Below, in pieces: positions 1 through 8,435 of a stretch of DNA of 64,000 bases (its first letter is position 1; the number at the start of each line of letters is the position of its first letter). The stretch is taken from contig NZ_JABGCI010000001.1 of the NCBI RefSeq assembly GCF_019799905.1, positions 186,001-250,000 on the forward strand, read 5' to 3'. The translations under genes were made by a program, and so were the position numbers. This DNA comes from Trujillonella endophytica. Lineage in GTDB: Bacteria > Actinomycetota > Actinomycetes > Mycobacteriales > Geodermatophilaceae. The notes beneath the pieces were generated by a model. The model ran no database searches and was not told the origin of the DNA. It saw nothing but the letters and a program-made list of their open reading frames with translations.

Positions 1-1
1 C

Positions 2-448
2 GGGGACAAGCACATCCCGACCGCCTACCTCCGGGCGTCCGTCGCCCAACGGCGGGCGCTGCTGGCCGGTCTCCTCGACACCGATGGGACGGTCGCTCCC
101 GGCGGCGTCGTGCAGTTGGCGGTGACCAACCGCCGGCTGGCCGAGGATGCGCGCGAGCTCATCGCCGGCCTCGGCCACCGGGTGCGCATGAGCACCAAGC
201 GGGTGCGCGGTCGCAGCGAGGAGTCCTCGACCTGCTTCACGCTGACCTTCAGCACCGACGACGAGGTGTTCCGTCTGGAGCGCAAGAAGCTCCTGCACAA
301 GGAGCGCGGCGCACGCACGTTCACCGCCCGCGGGGTCCGGTTCATCACCGACGTCCGGCCCATCGCCAGCGTGCCGGTGCGGTGCATCCAGGTGGGGGCC
401 GAGGACTCGCTCTTCCTCGCCGGCCGCAGCTTCATCCCGACGCACAAC
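2..448 (+). other. DnaB intein 1 (C-terminal part), in the Walker A P-loop
   Basis: In-frame intein tail of about 149 residues. It starts within a LAGLIDADG homing-endonuclease domain (LLAGLLDTDGTV near base 60) and ends with the splicing block FIPTHN before the +1 residue Ser at 449. The extein resumes with STLGLDIAR, so the insertion splits the GK|S/T of the P-loop, a known DnaB intein site. The terminal Asn at 446-448 and the preceding His are the residues needed for C-terminal cleavage. The N-terminal splicing block is outside the window. Confidence 0.93.
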
Positions 449-2407
449 TCGACGCTGGGTCTGGACATCGCCCGATCGGCCGCGATCAAGAACCACCAGG
501 CGACCGTCATCTTCTCGCTCGAGATGAGCAAGCACGAGATCACGATGCGTCTGCTGTCGGCCGAGGCGAAGGTGCCGCTGCACCACATGCGCGCCGGCAC
601 GCTGTCGGACGAGGACTGGTCGAAGCTGGCCCGCCGGATGGGTGAGGTGGCCGACGCCCCGCTCTACATCGACGACTCGCCGAACATGACCATGATGGAG
701 ATCCGCGCCAAGGCCCGGCGGCTCAAGCAGCGCAACGACCTCAAGCTCGTGGTCATCGACTACCTACAGCTGATGACGTCGGGCAAGCGGGTCGAGAGCC
801 GTCAGCAGGAGGTCTCGGAGTTCTCCCGAGCACTGAAGCTGCTGGCGAAGGAGATCGAGTGCCCGGTCATCGCGATGTCGCAGCTGAACCGAGGCTCTGA
901 GCAGCGGCAGGACAAGAAGCCGATGCTCTCCGACCTCCGCGAGTCCGGCTGCCTCCCCGCGGACACCAGGATCCTCCGCGCTGACACGGGCGCCGAGACG
1001 ACGATGGGCGAGCTCTTCGCGAGCGGTGCCCGTGACGTTCCGGTGTGGTCACTCGACGAGAACCTGCGTTATGTCCGGCGCCACCTGACGCACGTGTTCT
1101 CCACGGGTCAGAAGCCGGTGCTGCAGGTGACGACCTCGTCGGGAAAGACGGTCCGGGCCACGGCCAACCACCCGTTCCTGACCTACGACGGGTTCCGGCC
1201 GATCCGTGAGCTCGCGCCGGGCGACCGCATCGCCGTGCCGCGGCATGTCCCCGCACCGGACCGCATGACGGTCTGGGAGGACGACAAGGTGGTCATGCTC
1301 GCGCACCTGATCGGCGACGGAAGCTTCGTCAAGCGACAGCCGCTGCGCTACGCCTCCATCGACGAGGCGAACCTTCGAGCGGTCTCTACCGCGGCCCTGC
1401 ACTTCGGCGTGGTGGCCGTCCGCGACGAGTACGAGGCCGCGCGGTGCACCACGTTGCTCCTGCCGGCGCCGTTCCGGCTCACGCACGGCAAGCGCAACCC
1501 GATCGCCGCCTGGCTCGACGAACTGGGGTTGTTCGGTCTCCGGAGTCACGAGAAGTTCGTGCCGCAGCCGGTGTTCTCCCTGCCGAAGAAGCAGATCGCC
1601 CTGTTCCTGCGGCACCTGTGGGCCACCGACGGATCCGTGACCGTGAACAAGAACGGCCGCGGTGGCCGGGTCTACTACGCCTCGACGAGCCGTCAGCTGG
1701 TGGATGACGTCTCGCGGCTGCTCCTGCGCTTCGGCATCTCCTGCCGGGTGCGGCGGGTGTGCAAGACCGGCTACCGGGACGGCTGGACCCTGGACATCAG
1801 CGGCTGCGACGACCAGCGCCGCTTCCTCGGCGAGATCGGCGTGCACGGGGCGCGGGGCGAGTCGGCCGAGCGGCTGCTCGCCATCGTGCGTGAGCTCTCT
1901 GGCAACACGAACGTCGACACCGTGCCGGTGCAGGTCTGGGACCGGGTGCGTGACGTGCTCGAGGAGCGGGGCATGAGCCACCGCGCGTTCGCAGCGGCCA
2001 TGGACTCGTCCTTCTGCGGGAGCAGCATGTGGAAGCACGCGCCGAGCCGTGAGCGGCTCGGCCGGATCGCGGCGGTCCTCGATGACGCCGAGCTGGAGAT
2101 CCAGGCGGTCAACGACCTGCTGTGGGACGAGATCGTGTCGATCGAACAGGGGTCGGTCGAAGAGGTCTACGACGCGACGGTGCTGGGTGGCCACAACTTC
2201 GTCGCCGAGGGGTTCGCCGTCCACAACAGCATCGAGCAGGACGCCGACATGGTCATGATGATCCACCGCGAGGACATGTACGAGAAGGAGTCCCCGCGAG
2301 CGGGCGAGGCCGACATCATGCTGGTCAAGCACCGCAACGGTCCCACCGCGAACGTCACGGTCGCCTTCCAGGGCCACTACAGCCGTTTCGTGGACATGGC
2401 CAACTGA
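2..2407 (+). CDS. dnaB: Replicative DNA helicase DnaB, 5'-truncated, interrupted by two inteins
   Basis: The hexameric helicase that unwinds DNA at the replication fork. The window opens inside the gene, so the N-terminal domain and first half of the Walker A motif are missing. The frame is open from base 2. Extein segments lie at 449-949 and 2228-2404. They carry the end of the P-loop (STLGLDIAR), the Walker B region (KLVVIDYLQLM), the MSQLNRG motif, the DLRESG|SIEQDAD junction and the C-terminal HRNGPT segment. The inteins occupy the start of the window to 448 and 950-2227. After protein splicing the extein should be a normal DnaB. In many actinobacteria dnaB follows rpsF-ssb-rpsR-rplI near the origin; those genes would be to the left of this window. 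A strong hairpin follows the stop. Confidence 0.97.
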   Translation, partial: GDKHIPTAYLRASVAQRRALLAGLLDTDGTVAPGGVVQLAVTNRRLAEDARELIAGLGHRVRMSTKRVRGRSEESSTCFTLTFSTDDEVFRLERKKLLHKERGARTFTARGVRFITDVRPIASVPVRCIQVGAEDSLFLAGRSFIPTHNSTLGLDIARSAAIKNHQATVIFSLEMSKHEITMRLLSAEAKVPLHHMRAGTLSDEDWSKLARRMGEVADAPLYIDDSPNMTMMEIRAKARRLKQRNDLKLVVIDYLQLMTSGKRVESRQQEVSEFSRALKLLAKEIECPVIAMSQLNRGSEQRQDKKPMLSDLRESGCLPADTRILRADTGAETTMGELFASGARDVPVWSLDENLRYVRRHLTHVFSTGQKPVLQVTTSSGKTVRATANHPFLTYDGFRPIRELAPGDRIAVPRHVPAPDRMTVWEDDKVVMLAHLIGDGSFVKRQPLRYASIDEANLRAVSTAALHFGVVAVRDEYEAARCTTLLLPAPFRLTHGKRNPIAAWLDELGLFGLRSHEKFVPQPVFSLPKKQIALFLRHLWATDGSVTVNKNGRGGRVYYASTSRQLVDDVSRLLLRFGISCRVRRVCKTGYRDGWTLDISGCDDQRRFLGEIGVHGARGESAERLLAIVRELSGNTNVDTVPVQVWDRVRDVLEERGMSHRAFAAAMDSSFCGSSMWKHAPSRERLGRIAAVLDDAELEIQAVNDLLWDEIVSIEQGSVEEVYDATVLGGHNFVAEGFAVHNSIEQDADMVMMIHREDMYEKESPRAGEADIMLVKHRNGPTANVTVAFQGHYSRFVDMAN
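950..2227 (+). other. DnaB intein 2 (complete, about 426 residues)
   Basis: Begins with Cys (CLPADTRIL) after extein DLRESG and ends with AVHN before extein SIEQDAD, the same insertion point as the Synechocystis DnaB mini-intein. Visible parts are block A with Cys1, block B with the TANHPF signature, two LAGLIDADG-type motifs (AHLIGDGS and LRHLWATDGS), and blocks F/G (VYDATVLGGHNFVAEG then VHN). Both splice junction residues and both endonuclease motifs look intact, so it is predicted to splice and may still encode an active homing endonuclease. Confidence 0.95.
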
Positions 2408-2410
2408 CGC

Positions 2411-2443
2411 GGGCTGCGGTCGGGACAGATCCGACCGCAGCCC
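2411..2443. terminator. Hairpin terminator between convergent dnaB and methyltransferase genes
   Basis: Perfect 13-bp stem GGGCTGCGGTCGG / CCGACCGCAGCCC with a 7-base loop, placed between the dnaB stop and the stop of the convergent methyltransferase. There is no long T run, as is usual at this GC content. It can serve both strands. Confidence 0.75.
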
Positions 2444-2445
2444 GG

Positions 2446-3087
2446 TCAGCGGGGACGGCGCGCAGCCAGCAGCACCTGGGGGTGCCCGGAGGCGTCGGCC
2501 GGCAGCCGGAGCTCGGCGACCGGCTCGAGGCCCGCGTCCCGCAGCAGCCCGGCCAGCCGCTCCGGCTGCCACAGGTGAGTTGTCCACGACACCGGCACCC
2601 CGCCGTACGCCTCCGTACGCACCACGTCCCCCTCACCCACGTGCGTCCCGATCAGCACCTGCCCGCCGGGCAGGAGGGCCCGGGCGAACGAGGCGAGCAC
2701 CCCGGGCAGCACGTCGCGCGGCAGGTTGAACAGCGACCACCAGCCCAGCACGCCGCCCAGCGAGGTGTCCGCCAGGCGCAGGTCCGTCGCGGAGGCCACC
2801 GCGAACCGCAGCCCGGGGTGCAGCCGGCGGGCGTGGTCGACCATCCGCGGCGACAGGTCGACCCCCGAGACGTCCACACCGAGTCCGGCCAGGTGGGCCG
2901 TGACCAGCCCCGGACCGCAGCCGACGTCGAGCACGGGACCGATCTCCCGGACGTCCTCGGCGAACGCGGCCAGGATCCCGCGCAGCCACGGCAGCGGCGT
3001 CAGGTCCCCCATGCCCGTCGCCACGTAGCGGTCCGCCACCCGGTCGTAGGACGACCGGACGACATCCAGGTCGGCGGGCTGGGTCAC
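2446..3087 (-). CDS. Class I SAM-dependent methyltransferase
   Basis: Small soluble methyltransferase of about 213 residues. Residues 50-60 hold the SAM-binding motif I (VLDVGCGPG), followed by VSGVDLSPRMV (motif II acidic region), the ATDLRLAD segment and LLPGGQVLIG (motif III). The methyl acceptor cannot be told from sequence; the fold is the broad Methyltransf_11/25 type. The start is uncertain: GTG at 3087 is used, but in-frame GTG codons lie a few codons upstream and none has a convincing ribosome site. It converges with dnaB, and a parS-like palindrome lies behind its 5' end. Confidence 0.8.
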   Translation of the reverse strand: MTQPADLDVVRSSYDRVADRYVATGMGDLTPLPWLRGILAAFAEDVREIGPVLDVGCGPGLVTAHLAGLGVDVSGVDLSPRMVDHARRLHPGLRFAVASATDLRLADTSLGGVLGWWSLFNLPRDVLPGVLASFARALLPGGQVLIGTHVGEGDVVRTEAYGGVPVSWTTHLWQPERLAGLLRDAGLEPVAELRLPADASGHPQVLLAARRPR

Positions 3088-3219
3088 GGCACCGGTCACG
3101 GCGGGCACCGTAGGGGTCCCCGCCGACGCTTCCCGGCGGCGGCCGTGAGCGCCGCTGTCCGTCGCACGGACACGGCACGGATACGGCGCGGGCGCCGCCG
3201 GCCGAGTCGCCCGCCGGCG

Positions 3220-3235
3220 TGTTCCACGTGGAGCG
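3220..3235. other. parS-like site 1 (ParB-binding palindrome, imperfect)
   Basis: TGTTCCACGTGGAGCG between the methyltransferase and nrtR. It has the CACGTG core and TT/C flank of ParB sites (actinobacterial parS is usually given as GTTTCACGTGAAAC). One half is perfect and the other has one substitution relative to GTTCCACGTGGAAC. Confidence 0.5.
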
Positions 3236-3241
3236 AACGGG

Positions 3242-3940
3242 TCAGTTCTCCGCTCGGAGCAGCGGCGGGTGCAGGGCGGCGGCCGGTCCCCGCCGGTACA
3301 GCTGGGCGGGGCGGCCGCCGTCCCGCGTCGTCGTCTCCCCGGTCGGTTCCAGGAAGCCGGCCGCGCTGGTGACCTTGCGGTGGAAGTTGCGCGGGTCCAG
3401 CGGCCGCCCCCAGACGGCCTCGTAGACCCGCCGCAGCTCGGCGACCGTGAAGGAGGAGCGGCAGAACGACGCCGCCAGCGCGGTGTACTCCAGCTTCGCC
3501 CGCGCCCGGGCCACGCCGTCGCCCAGCACCCGGTCGTGGTCGAACGCCAGGCCAGGGGACACCTCGGCCACGGGCGCCCACCGGGCGGCTGCGGCGTCGC
3601 TGCCGGCGCGCGGGTCCGGCGGATCGGCGACCAGGGCCAGGTGCGCCACGGTGACCACCCGCATCCGCGGGTCACGGTCCGGTGCGCCGTAGGACGCGAG
3701 CTGCTCCAGGTGCGCGGCGCCGGGGGTCAGGCCGGTCTCCTCGGCCAGCTCCCGCTGCGCCGCGGCCAGCAGGTCCTCGTCGGGCCGCACGAACCCGCCG
3801 GGCAGCGCCTCGCGCCCGGCGTACGGCTCCTCCCCCCGGCGGACGACGAGCACGCAGAGCCCGCCGTCCCGGACCGTGAGGACGACGAGGTCCACCGTCA
3901 CCGCCACCGCGGGGAACGTCCTCGGGTCGTAGCCGGCCAC
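3242..3940 (-). CDS. nrtR: NrtR-type Nudix transcriptional regulator
   Basis: Repressor family that senses ADP-ribose or related NAD catabolites and controls NAD metabolism genes. The N-terminal half (residues 10-140) is a Nudix domain with a full Nudix box, GX5EX7RELXEEXGL (starting GGFVRPDED), so hydrolase activity is possible. Residues 150-225 form the NrtR-type winged helix (LEYTALAASF, FTVAELRRVYEAVWG, LDPRNFHRKV, LEPTGE, GRPAQLYR). The start is 18 bp from operator 1. It is divergent from the SPFH and NAD-kinase-like pair, which is the expected target of an NrtR. The alternative, a pure ADP-ribose pyrophosphatase, is less likely given the C-terminal domain. Confidence 0.87.
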   Translation of the reverse strand: MAGYDPRTFPAVAVTVDLVVLTVRDGGLCVLVVRRGEEPYAGREALPGGFVRPDEDLLAAAQRELAEETGLTPGAAHLEQLASYGAPDRDPRMRVVTVAHLALVADPPDPRAGSDAAAARWAPVAEVSPGLAFDHDRVLGDGVARARAKLEYTALAASFCRSSFTVAELRRVYEAVWGRPLDPRNFHRKVTSAAGFLEPTGETTTRDGGRPAQLYRRGPAAALHPPLLRAEN

Positions 3941-3957
3941 GCGCCCACCCTACCGAG

Positions 3958-3978
3958 AAATCGTCAGCTTGACGACAA
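3958..3978. promoter_or_regulatory. Candidate NrtR operator 1
   Basis: Inverted repeat ATCGTC-AGCTT-GACGA(C) whose core at 3961-3975 reads TCGTCAGCTTGACGA, symmetrical over six bases each side. It lies just upstream of the nrtR start, where binding would block nrtR transcription. It shares the right half GACGACAA and the TCGTC-N5-GACGA layout with the second site 34 bp away. Confidence 0.65.
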
Positions 3979-3991
3979 GCGGGGGACCCGT

Positions 3992-4012
3992 TTATCGTCA
4001 ATCCGACGACAA
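3992..4012. promoter_or_regulatory. Candidate NrtR operator 2
   Basis: Inverted repeat TTATCGTC-AATCC-GACGACAA, with one mismatch over 8-bp arms. It lies about 25 bp before the SPFH start codon. The same TCGTC-N5-GACGA arrangement as operator 1 supports control of both divergent transcripts by one protein, most simply the adjacent NrtR. Confidence 0.65.
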
Positions 4013-4035
4013 CGCGTCACAGGGAAGGAACTCCG

Positions 4036-5034
4036 ATGGCCGACATCACCCGCTACCCCTTCGTCCGCCACCTGCGCAGCACCGCGACGGCGCACGTCCT
4101 GCACGTCCGCAACGGCCGGGTCGTCCAGGGTGCGACGGGCGCCAGCTTCTGGTTCCGGCCCCTGTCGGCGGTGCTCTCGGAGGTCCCCGTCGACGACCGC
4201 GAGCTCCCGCTGCTGTTCCACGCCCGGACGGCGGACTTCCAGGACGTCACGGTGCAGATGACGCTGACCTTCCGCGTGGTCGACCCGACGCTGGCCGCCG
4301 CCCGGGTGGACTTCTCCATCGACCCCGGCACCGGCCGCTGGCTGGGCACCCCGCTGGACCAGGTCGCCGGCCTGCTCACCGAGTCGGCCCAGCAGCACGC
4401 CCTGGACCTGCTGACCACCATCGACCTGGCGACTGCCCTCACCCGCGGCGTCGCGCCGATCCGGCAGACGGTCGAGCGCGGCCTGGCCGCCGACCTGCGG
4501 CTGGCCGAGACCGGCGTCGCCGTCATCGGGGTGCGCGTGGTCGCCGTCCGCCCCGAGGCCGACGTCGAGCGCGCCCTGCAGACGCCCACCCGCGAGCGCG
4601 TTCAGCAGGAGGCCGACCGGGCCACCTACGAGCGCCGGGCGCTGGCGGTGGAGCGCGAGCGGGCGATCGGCGAGAACGAGCTGGCCAACCAGATCGAGCT
4701 GGCCCGCCGCGAGGAGGAGCTGGTCGGTCAGCGGGGCGTCAACGCCCGGCGGGAGGCCGAGCACGCGGCGGCCGCCGCGGAGGTCGCCAGCGAGGCCCAG
4801 GCCCTCCGGGACCAGCGGTCGGCGCAGGTGCGGGCGGACGCGGAGCGCCTGGCCGGCGCCGCTCGCGGTGAGGCGACGGCGGCGTACCTGGCCGCGCACG
4901 CCGAGATCCCCGCGGACGTGCTCCTCGCGATCGCCGCGCGGGAGCTGGCGAGGAACCTGCCGAAGGTCGACAGCCTGGTGCTGACCCCCGACCTGCTGGC
5001 CCCGGTCCTGGCCCGCCTGGGCGGTGCCCGGTGA
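4036..5034 (+). CDS. SPFH/Band 7 domain protein, partner of an NAD-kinase-like protein
   Basis: 332 residues. Residues 20-190 look like an SPFH (stomatin/prohibitin/flotillin) core, with [18 protein letters not shown] and a repeated [30 protein letters not shown] segment. Residues 190-280 are a long charged, Ala/Glu/Arg-rich coiled coil, and the last 45 residues are more hydrophobic ([18 protein letters not shown]). No N-terminal membrane helix is visible, so it is probably cytosolic or peripheral. It has a good ribosome site (AGGGAAGGA) before the ATG at 4036. It overlaps the next gene by GTGA, implying coupled translation and equal amounts. Family members assemble into ring or cage oligomers; the job here is unknown. 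Confidence 0.85.
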   Translation: MADITRYPFVRHLRSTATAHVLHVRNGRVVQGATGASFWFRPLSAVLSEVPVDDRELPLLFHARTADFQDVTVQMTLTFRVVDPTLAAARVDFSIDPGTGRWLGTPLDQVAGLLTESAQQHALDLLTTIDLATALTRGVAPIRQTVERGLAADLRLAETGVAVIGVRVVAVRPEADVERALQTPTRERVQQEADRATYERRALAVERERAIGENELANQIELARREEELVGQRGVNARREAEHAAAAAEVASEAQALRDQRSAQVRADAERLAGAARGEATAAYLAAHAEIPADVLLAIAARELARNLPKVDSLVLTPDLLAPVLARLGGAR

Positions 5035-5909
5035 GCCTGGCCCCGCGGGTGGTCGTCGTCTCCCGCAGCACCGAGCTGCGGGAGCTGGTGGCCCGGCACG
5101 GCACGGCGGCGCAGGCGGCCTTCTTCCTGCGTACGCGCGGCCGGGACATCGCCGAGGTGGCCGAGCGGGACGCCGCGCAGACCCGGGCGCTGGCCGCTGC
5201 CACCGCCGGGATCCCGGTGGACTGGCGCCGGGGCAGCGTCGAGCGGGCCGACCTGTCCCGCTTCCTGTTCGCGCCGGACGACGTCATCCTCGCCGTGGGG
5301 CAGGACGGGCTGGTCGCCAACGTCGCCAAGTACCTCGACGGCCAGCCGGTCATCGGCGTCGACCCCGAGCCCGGGCGCAACGCCGGGGTGCTGGTCCGCC
5401 ACCGGCCGGACGACGTCGCCGCGCTGCTGCGGGACCGGCCGCGGGCGTTTCCACTGACGATGGTGGAGGCCACGAGCGACGACGGCCAGGTGCTGCGGGC
5501 GCTCAACGAGGTGTACGTCGGCTCCCCCACGCACCAGACCGCCCGGTACCGGCTCACCGCCCCCGGCGGCGGGCCCGAGCGGCAGGCGTCGTCCGGGGTG
5601 CTGGTCTCCACCGGCACGGGTGCGACGGGCTGGTGCCGGTCGGCCTGGCTGGAGCGGCACAGCGCACTGCCGCTGCCCGCCCCGAGCGACCCGCAGCTGG
5701 CCTGGTTCGTCCGCGAGGCGTGGCCCTCGCCGGCCACCGGGACGACGTGCACCGAGGGGCTGCTGGACGCCGGCGGAGCGCTCGAGCTGTCGGTGGAGTC
5801 CGACGGCCTCGTCGTCTTCGGCGACGGGCTCGAGGCCGACCGGCTGACCCTCTCGTGGGGTCAGCGGGTCACCGTGCGCCATGCGGACCGGCAGCTGCAG
5901 CTGGTCTGA
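5031..5909 (+). CDS. NAD kinase-like protein (ATP-NAD kinase fold)
   Basis: 292 residues. Motifs are in NAD-kinase order: [15 protein letters not shown] replaces the usual GGDGT glycine-rich motif, [15 protein letters not shown] the 'GINxGxLGF' region, [10 protein letters not shown] the Asn-Glu motif, and [10 protein letters not shown] the STPTGSTAY motif. The catalytic Asp of the first motif is kept, but neighbouring residues differ from ordinary NAD kinases, so the nucleotide substrate may differ. It starts with GTG inside the SPFH stop (GTGA overlap). The operon is predicted to be controlled by NrtR, which fits an NAD-related role. A very strong hairpin follows. Confidence 0.75.
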   Translation: MSLAPRVVVVSRSTELRELVARHGTAAQAAFFLRTRGRDIAEVAERDAAQTRALAAATAGIPVDWRRGSVERADLSRFLFAPDDVILAVGQDGLVANVAKYLDGQPVIGVDPEPGRNAGVLVRHRPDDVAALLRDRPRAFPLTMVEATSDDGQVLRALNEVYVGSPTHQTARYRLTAPGGGPERQASSGVLVSTGTGATGWCRSAWLERHSALPLPAPSDPQLAWFVREAWPSPATGTTCTEGLLDAGGALELSVESDGLVVFGDGLEADRLTLSWGQRVTVRHADRQLQLV

Positions 5910-5912
5910 ACG

Positions 5913-5949
5913 CCGGTGGCCCGGAACGCGGTGCGTTCCGGGCCACCGG
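5913..5949. terminator. Bidirectional terminator hairpin
   Basis: Perfect 17-bp stem CCGGTGGCCCGGAACGC / GCGTTCCGGGCCACCGG with a 3-base loop, between the convergent NAD-kinase-like and desaturase genes. Confidence 0.85.
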
Positions 5950-5960
5950 GAAGGGGTGCG

Positions 5961-7157
5961 TCAGGCGGCCTCGGCCTGGAGGAGCTGACGACGGGTCGTC
6001 TTCGAGCCGGTGGACATCTTCCACAGCTTCACCAGCTGTGACGGGAGGTTCTTCGGCGTCGTGTTGTCCAGCCAGCCGTTGGGCAGCGAGAGCCGGAAGA
6101 TCTTGTGCCAGGCGGAGTAGACCTGCTGGGGCAGCGGCGCCTCGTGGTAGTTCAGGCCGTACTCCTCGAACAGCGCCTTCACCTTGGGCGCGATCTCCGC
6201 GTACCGGTTGCTCGGCAGGTCGGGGAACAGGTGGTGCTCGATCTGGTGCGACAGGTTGCCGGTCATGAGGTGCATGGCCTTGCTGCCGGAGATGTTGGCC
6301 GAGCCGAGCATCTGGCGCACGTACCACTCGCCCTTGGTCTCGCCGTCGATCGAGCGCTTCTCGAAGGTCTCGACGCCCTCGGGGAAGTGCCCGCAGAGGA
6401 TGACCGAGTTCGACCACAGGTTGCGGACGACGTTCGCGACGAAGTTGGCCGCCAGCGTGGGCACGAAGTTGGGGCCGGACAGCAGCGGGTGGACGACGTA
6501 GTCCTTGCGCACCTGGCGCCCGATCTTGCGCAGCACCTCCTTGGCGCGGCGGCGGAACTCCGGGTCCTTCGTCTGGCCCTTGGCGATGACCTTGCCGAGC
6601 TCGAGGTCGTAGGCGGCGATGCCGTACTCGAAGAAGCAGGCGTTGATGAAGCTCCACACCGGCTGCAGCAGGTAGGCCGGGACCCACTTCTGGTCCTCGT
6701 CGACCCGCATGATCCCGTAGCCGAGGTCGTTGTCCTTGCCGATCACGTTCGTGTACGTGTGGTGCAGCTGGTTGTGCGAGTGCTTCCACTGTGCGGCCGG
6801 GCTGGCCATGTCCCACTCCCACGTCGTGGAGTGGATCTTCGGGTCGCGCATCCAGTCCCACTGACCGTGGAGGATGTTGTGCCCGATCTCCATGTTCTCG
6901 AGGATCTTGGCGACCGAGAGGCCGATCGTGCCGAGGACCCACGCGGGCGGGAAACCCGAGGCCAGCAGCACGGCGCGGCTGCCGAGCTCCAGCTTGCGGT
7001 GCACGTCGATGACCGTGCGGATGTAGCGGGCGTCGGACTCGCCGCGGTCGTCGAGGACGCTCTGGCGGATCGCGTCGAGCTGCTTGCCCAGGAGCTCGAC
7101 GTCCTCGGCGGACAGGTGGTCGATCGGGTTGTCGGACTTCTTCTGGATGACGGTCAT
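5961..7157 (-). CDS. desA3: DesA3-type membrane fatty acid desaturase
   Basis: Introduces a double bond into a fatty acyl chain (acyl-CoA delta-9 type in the mycobacterial DesA3 family), using oxygen and electrons from a partner reductase. 398 residues with the three histidine boxes that hold the diiron centre: HNILH (about residue 95), HSHNQLHH (about 130) and HQIEHH (about 310). Hydrophobic segments lie between them (VLLASGFPPAWVLGTIGLS and LAANFVANVV). The ATG at 7157 has an AGGAG ribosome site. It lies downstream of and co-directional with its probable reductase, as in the Mycobacterium Rv3229c/Rv3230c pair. Confidence 0.93.
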   Translation of the reverse strand: MTVIQKKSDNPIDHLSAEDVELLGKQLDAIRQSVLDDRGESDARYIRTVIDVHRKLELGSRAVLLASGFPPAWVLGTIGLSVAKILENMEIGHNILHGQWDWMRDPKIHSTTWEWDMASPAAQWKHSHNQLHHTYTNVIGKDNDLGYGIMRVDEDQKWVPAYLLQPVWSFINACFFEYGIAAYDLELGKVIAKGQTKDPEFRRRAKEVLRKIGRQVRKDYVVHPLLSGPNFVPTLAANFVANVVRNLWSNSVILCGHFPEGVETFEKRSIDGETKGEWYVRQMLGSANISGSKAMHLMTGNLSHQIEHHLFPDLPSNRYAEIAPKVKALFEEYGLNYHEAPLPQQVYSAWHKIFRLSLPNGWLDNTTPKNLPSQLVKLWKMSTGSKTTRRQLLQAEAA

Positions 7158-7202
7158 GGTCCGGCTCCTCTGCTGGGCGCGGTGGTGGATCGGTGGTCGG
7201 TG

Positions 7203-7235
7203 GAGCGCGGGCCGGCGGTGGGCCGGCCCGCGCTC
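7203..7235 (-). terminator. Intercistronic hairpin after the reductase gene
   Basis: Perfect 13-bp stem GAGCGCGGGCCGG / CCGGCCCGCGCTC overlapping the reductase stop codon, upstream of the desaturase start. It could attenuate or separate expression of the two genes. Confidence 0.5.
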
Positions 7236-8343
7236 AGTGGTCGATCGCGCAGGCGCCGGCGGCGGCGCTGACGCAGGTCTGGACGAGGACGCCGTCGCCG
7301 GGGACGGCGGTGGTGACCTCGCCGGTGCGCAGGTCGCGGACTGCGCCCTCGCGCAGGGGGAGGACGCAGCCGAAGCAGATGCCCATCCGGCAGCCGCTCG
7401 GCATGAGGACGCCGGCGTCCTCGGCGGCGTCGAGGATCGGGGTGGAGCCGTCGGCCTCGAGCGTCGTCCCGTTCTCGGTGAAGGTGACGGTGCCGCCCTC
7501 CCCGTCACCGGCGACGATCGCCGGGCGGAACCGCTCGGTGTAGAGCTGATCGGCCACGCCGGCGTCGGCCCAGTACTGCTCCAGGGCCTCGAGCATCGGC
7601 AGCGGCCCGCAGGCCCACGTGGCGCGCTCGGCCAGGTCGGGGACCAGAGCCGCGATGCTGGCGGCGTCGAGCATCCCGTCGGTGTCGGTGTGCTGCTCGA
7701 CCAGCCGGATGCGGCCGGTGGCGGCCAGCTCGCGCAGCTCGGCGCCGAAGATGACGTCGTCGGCCGTGGGCGCCGAGTGGACGAGGACGACGTCGGTGGC
7801 CACGTCGTCGGCCAGGTTGCGCAGGATGCCCATCACCGGCGTGATGCCGGAGCCGGCCGTCACGAACAGCGCCTTGTCGGGGGTCCGCCGGGGCAGCACG
7901 AACTCGCCGGTGGCCTGGTCGAGCTGGACGATCGTGCCCGGCTCGGTGCGGTGCACCAGCTGGTTGCTGACCTTCCCGTCCGGGATGGCCTTGACCGTGA
8001 TGGTGAAGCAGCCGTCGGCCCGCCCGAGCACCGAGGTGATCGAGTACGCCCGCCACTGGCGGACGCCGTCGACGTCGATGCCGATGCGGACGTACTGGCC
8101 GGGGACGTGCGGCTGCCAGTCACGGCCAGGGCGGATCACGACGGTCGCCGCGTCCCGGGTCTCCCGGTGGACCGCCTCGATGCGGCCGCGTAGCGCCGCG
8201 CCCGAGCGCAGCGGGTCCACCATGTCGAGGTAGTCCTGCGGCAGCAGCGGTGTCGTCGCCAGCTCGGCGAGCCTCAGGACGCGGTCGCGCAGCGCCGTCA
8301 GCCGGGGCCGGGTCGAGGAAGGACTCGGCTGCATCACGGTCAT
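7234..8343 (-). CDS. Ferredoxin reductase with fused 2Fe-2S domain, electron donor to the desaturase
   Basis: 369 residues. It has an FAD-binding domain (WRAYSIT motif near residue 120), an NAD(P)-binding domain (TAGSGITPVMG near 190) and a C-terminal plant-type 2Fe-2S ferredoxin domain with cysteines CRMGICFGC and a fourth in VLVQTC. It is homologous in layout to mycobacterial Rv3230c, which passes electrons from NADPH to DesA3. The start is set at the ATG at 8343 (MTVMQPSPSS) because upstream residues overlap the promoter region of the divergent PucR gene. The pair is therefore probably a complete desaturase system. Confidence 0.9.
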   Translation of the reverse strand: MTVMQPSPSSTRPRLTALRDRVLRLAELATTPLLPQDYLDMVDPLRSGAALRGRIEAVHRETRDAATVVIRPGRDWQPHVPGQYVRIGIDVDGVRQWRAYSITSVLGRADGCFTITVKAIPDGKVSNQLVHRTEPGTIVQLDQATGEFVLPRRTPDKALFVTAGSGITPVMGILRNLADDVATDVVLVHSAPTADDVIFGAELRELAATGRIRLVEQHTDTDGMLDAASIAALVPDLAERATWACGPLPMLEALEQYWADAGVADQLYTERFRPAIVAGDGEGGTVTFTENGTTLEADGSTPILDAAEDAGVLMPSGCRMGICFGCVLPLREGAVRDLRTGEVTTAVPGDGVLVQTCVSAAAGACAIDH

Positions 8344-8406
8344 GTCTCGAGGTTTCCCAATACCGTGGTCAACTACCTGTGCCCCGGACGTGAATCGGGC
8401 GGCATA

Positions 8407-8427
8407 CTTTGTTCGCAGGAGACAAAG
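8407..8427. promoter_or_regulatory. Inverted repeat over the PucR-gene ribosome site
   Basis: CTTTGT-N9-ACAAAG perfect 6-bp arms. The right arm runs into the AAAGGAGGT ribosome site of the PucR-type gene. It may be an autoregulatory operator or a translational hairpin; it sits in the divergent promoter region shared with the desaturase system. Confidence 0.4.
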
Positions 8428-8435
8428 GAGGTGTC

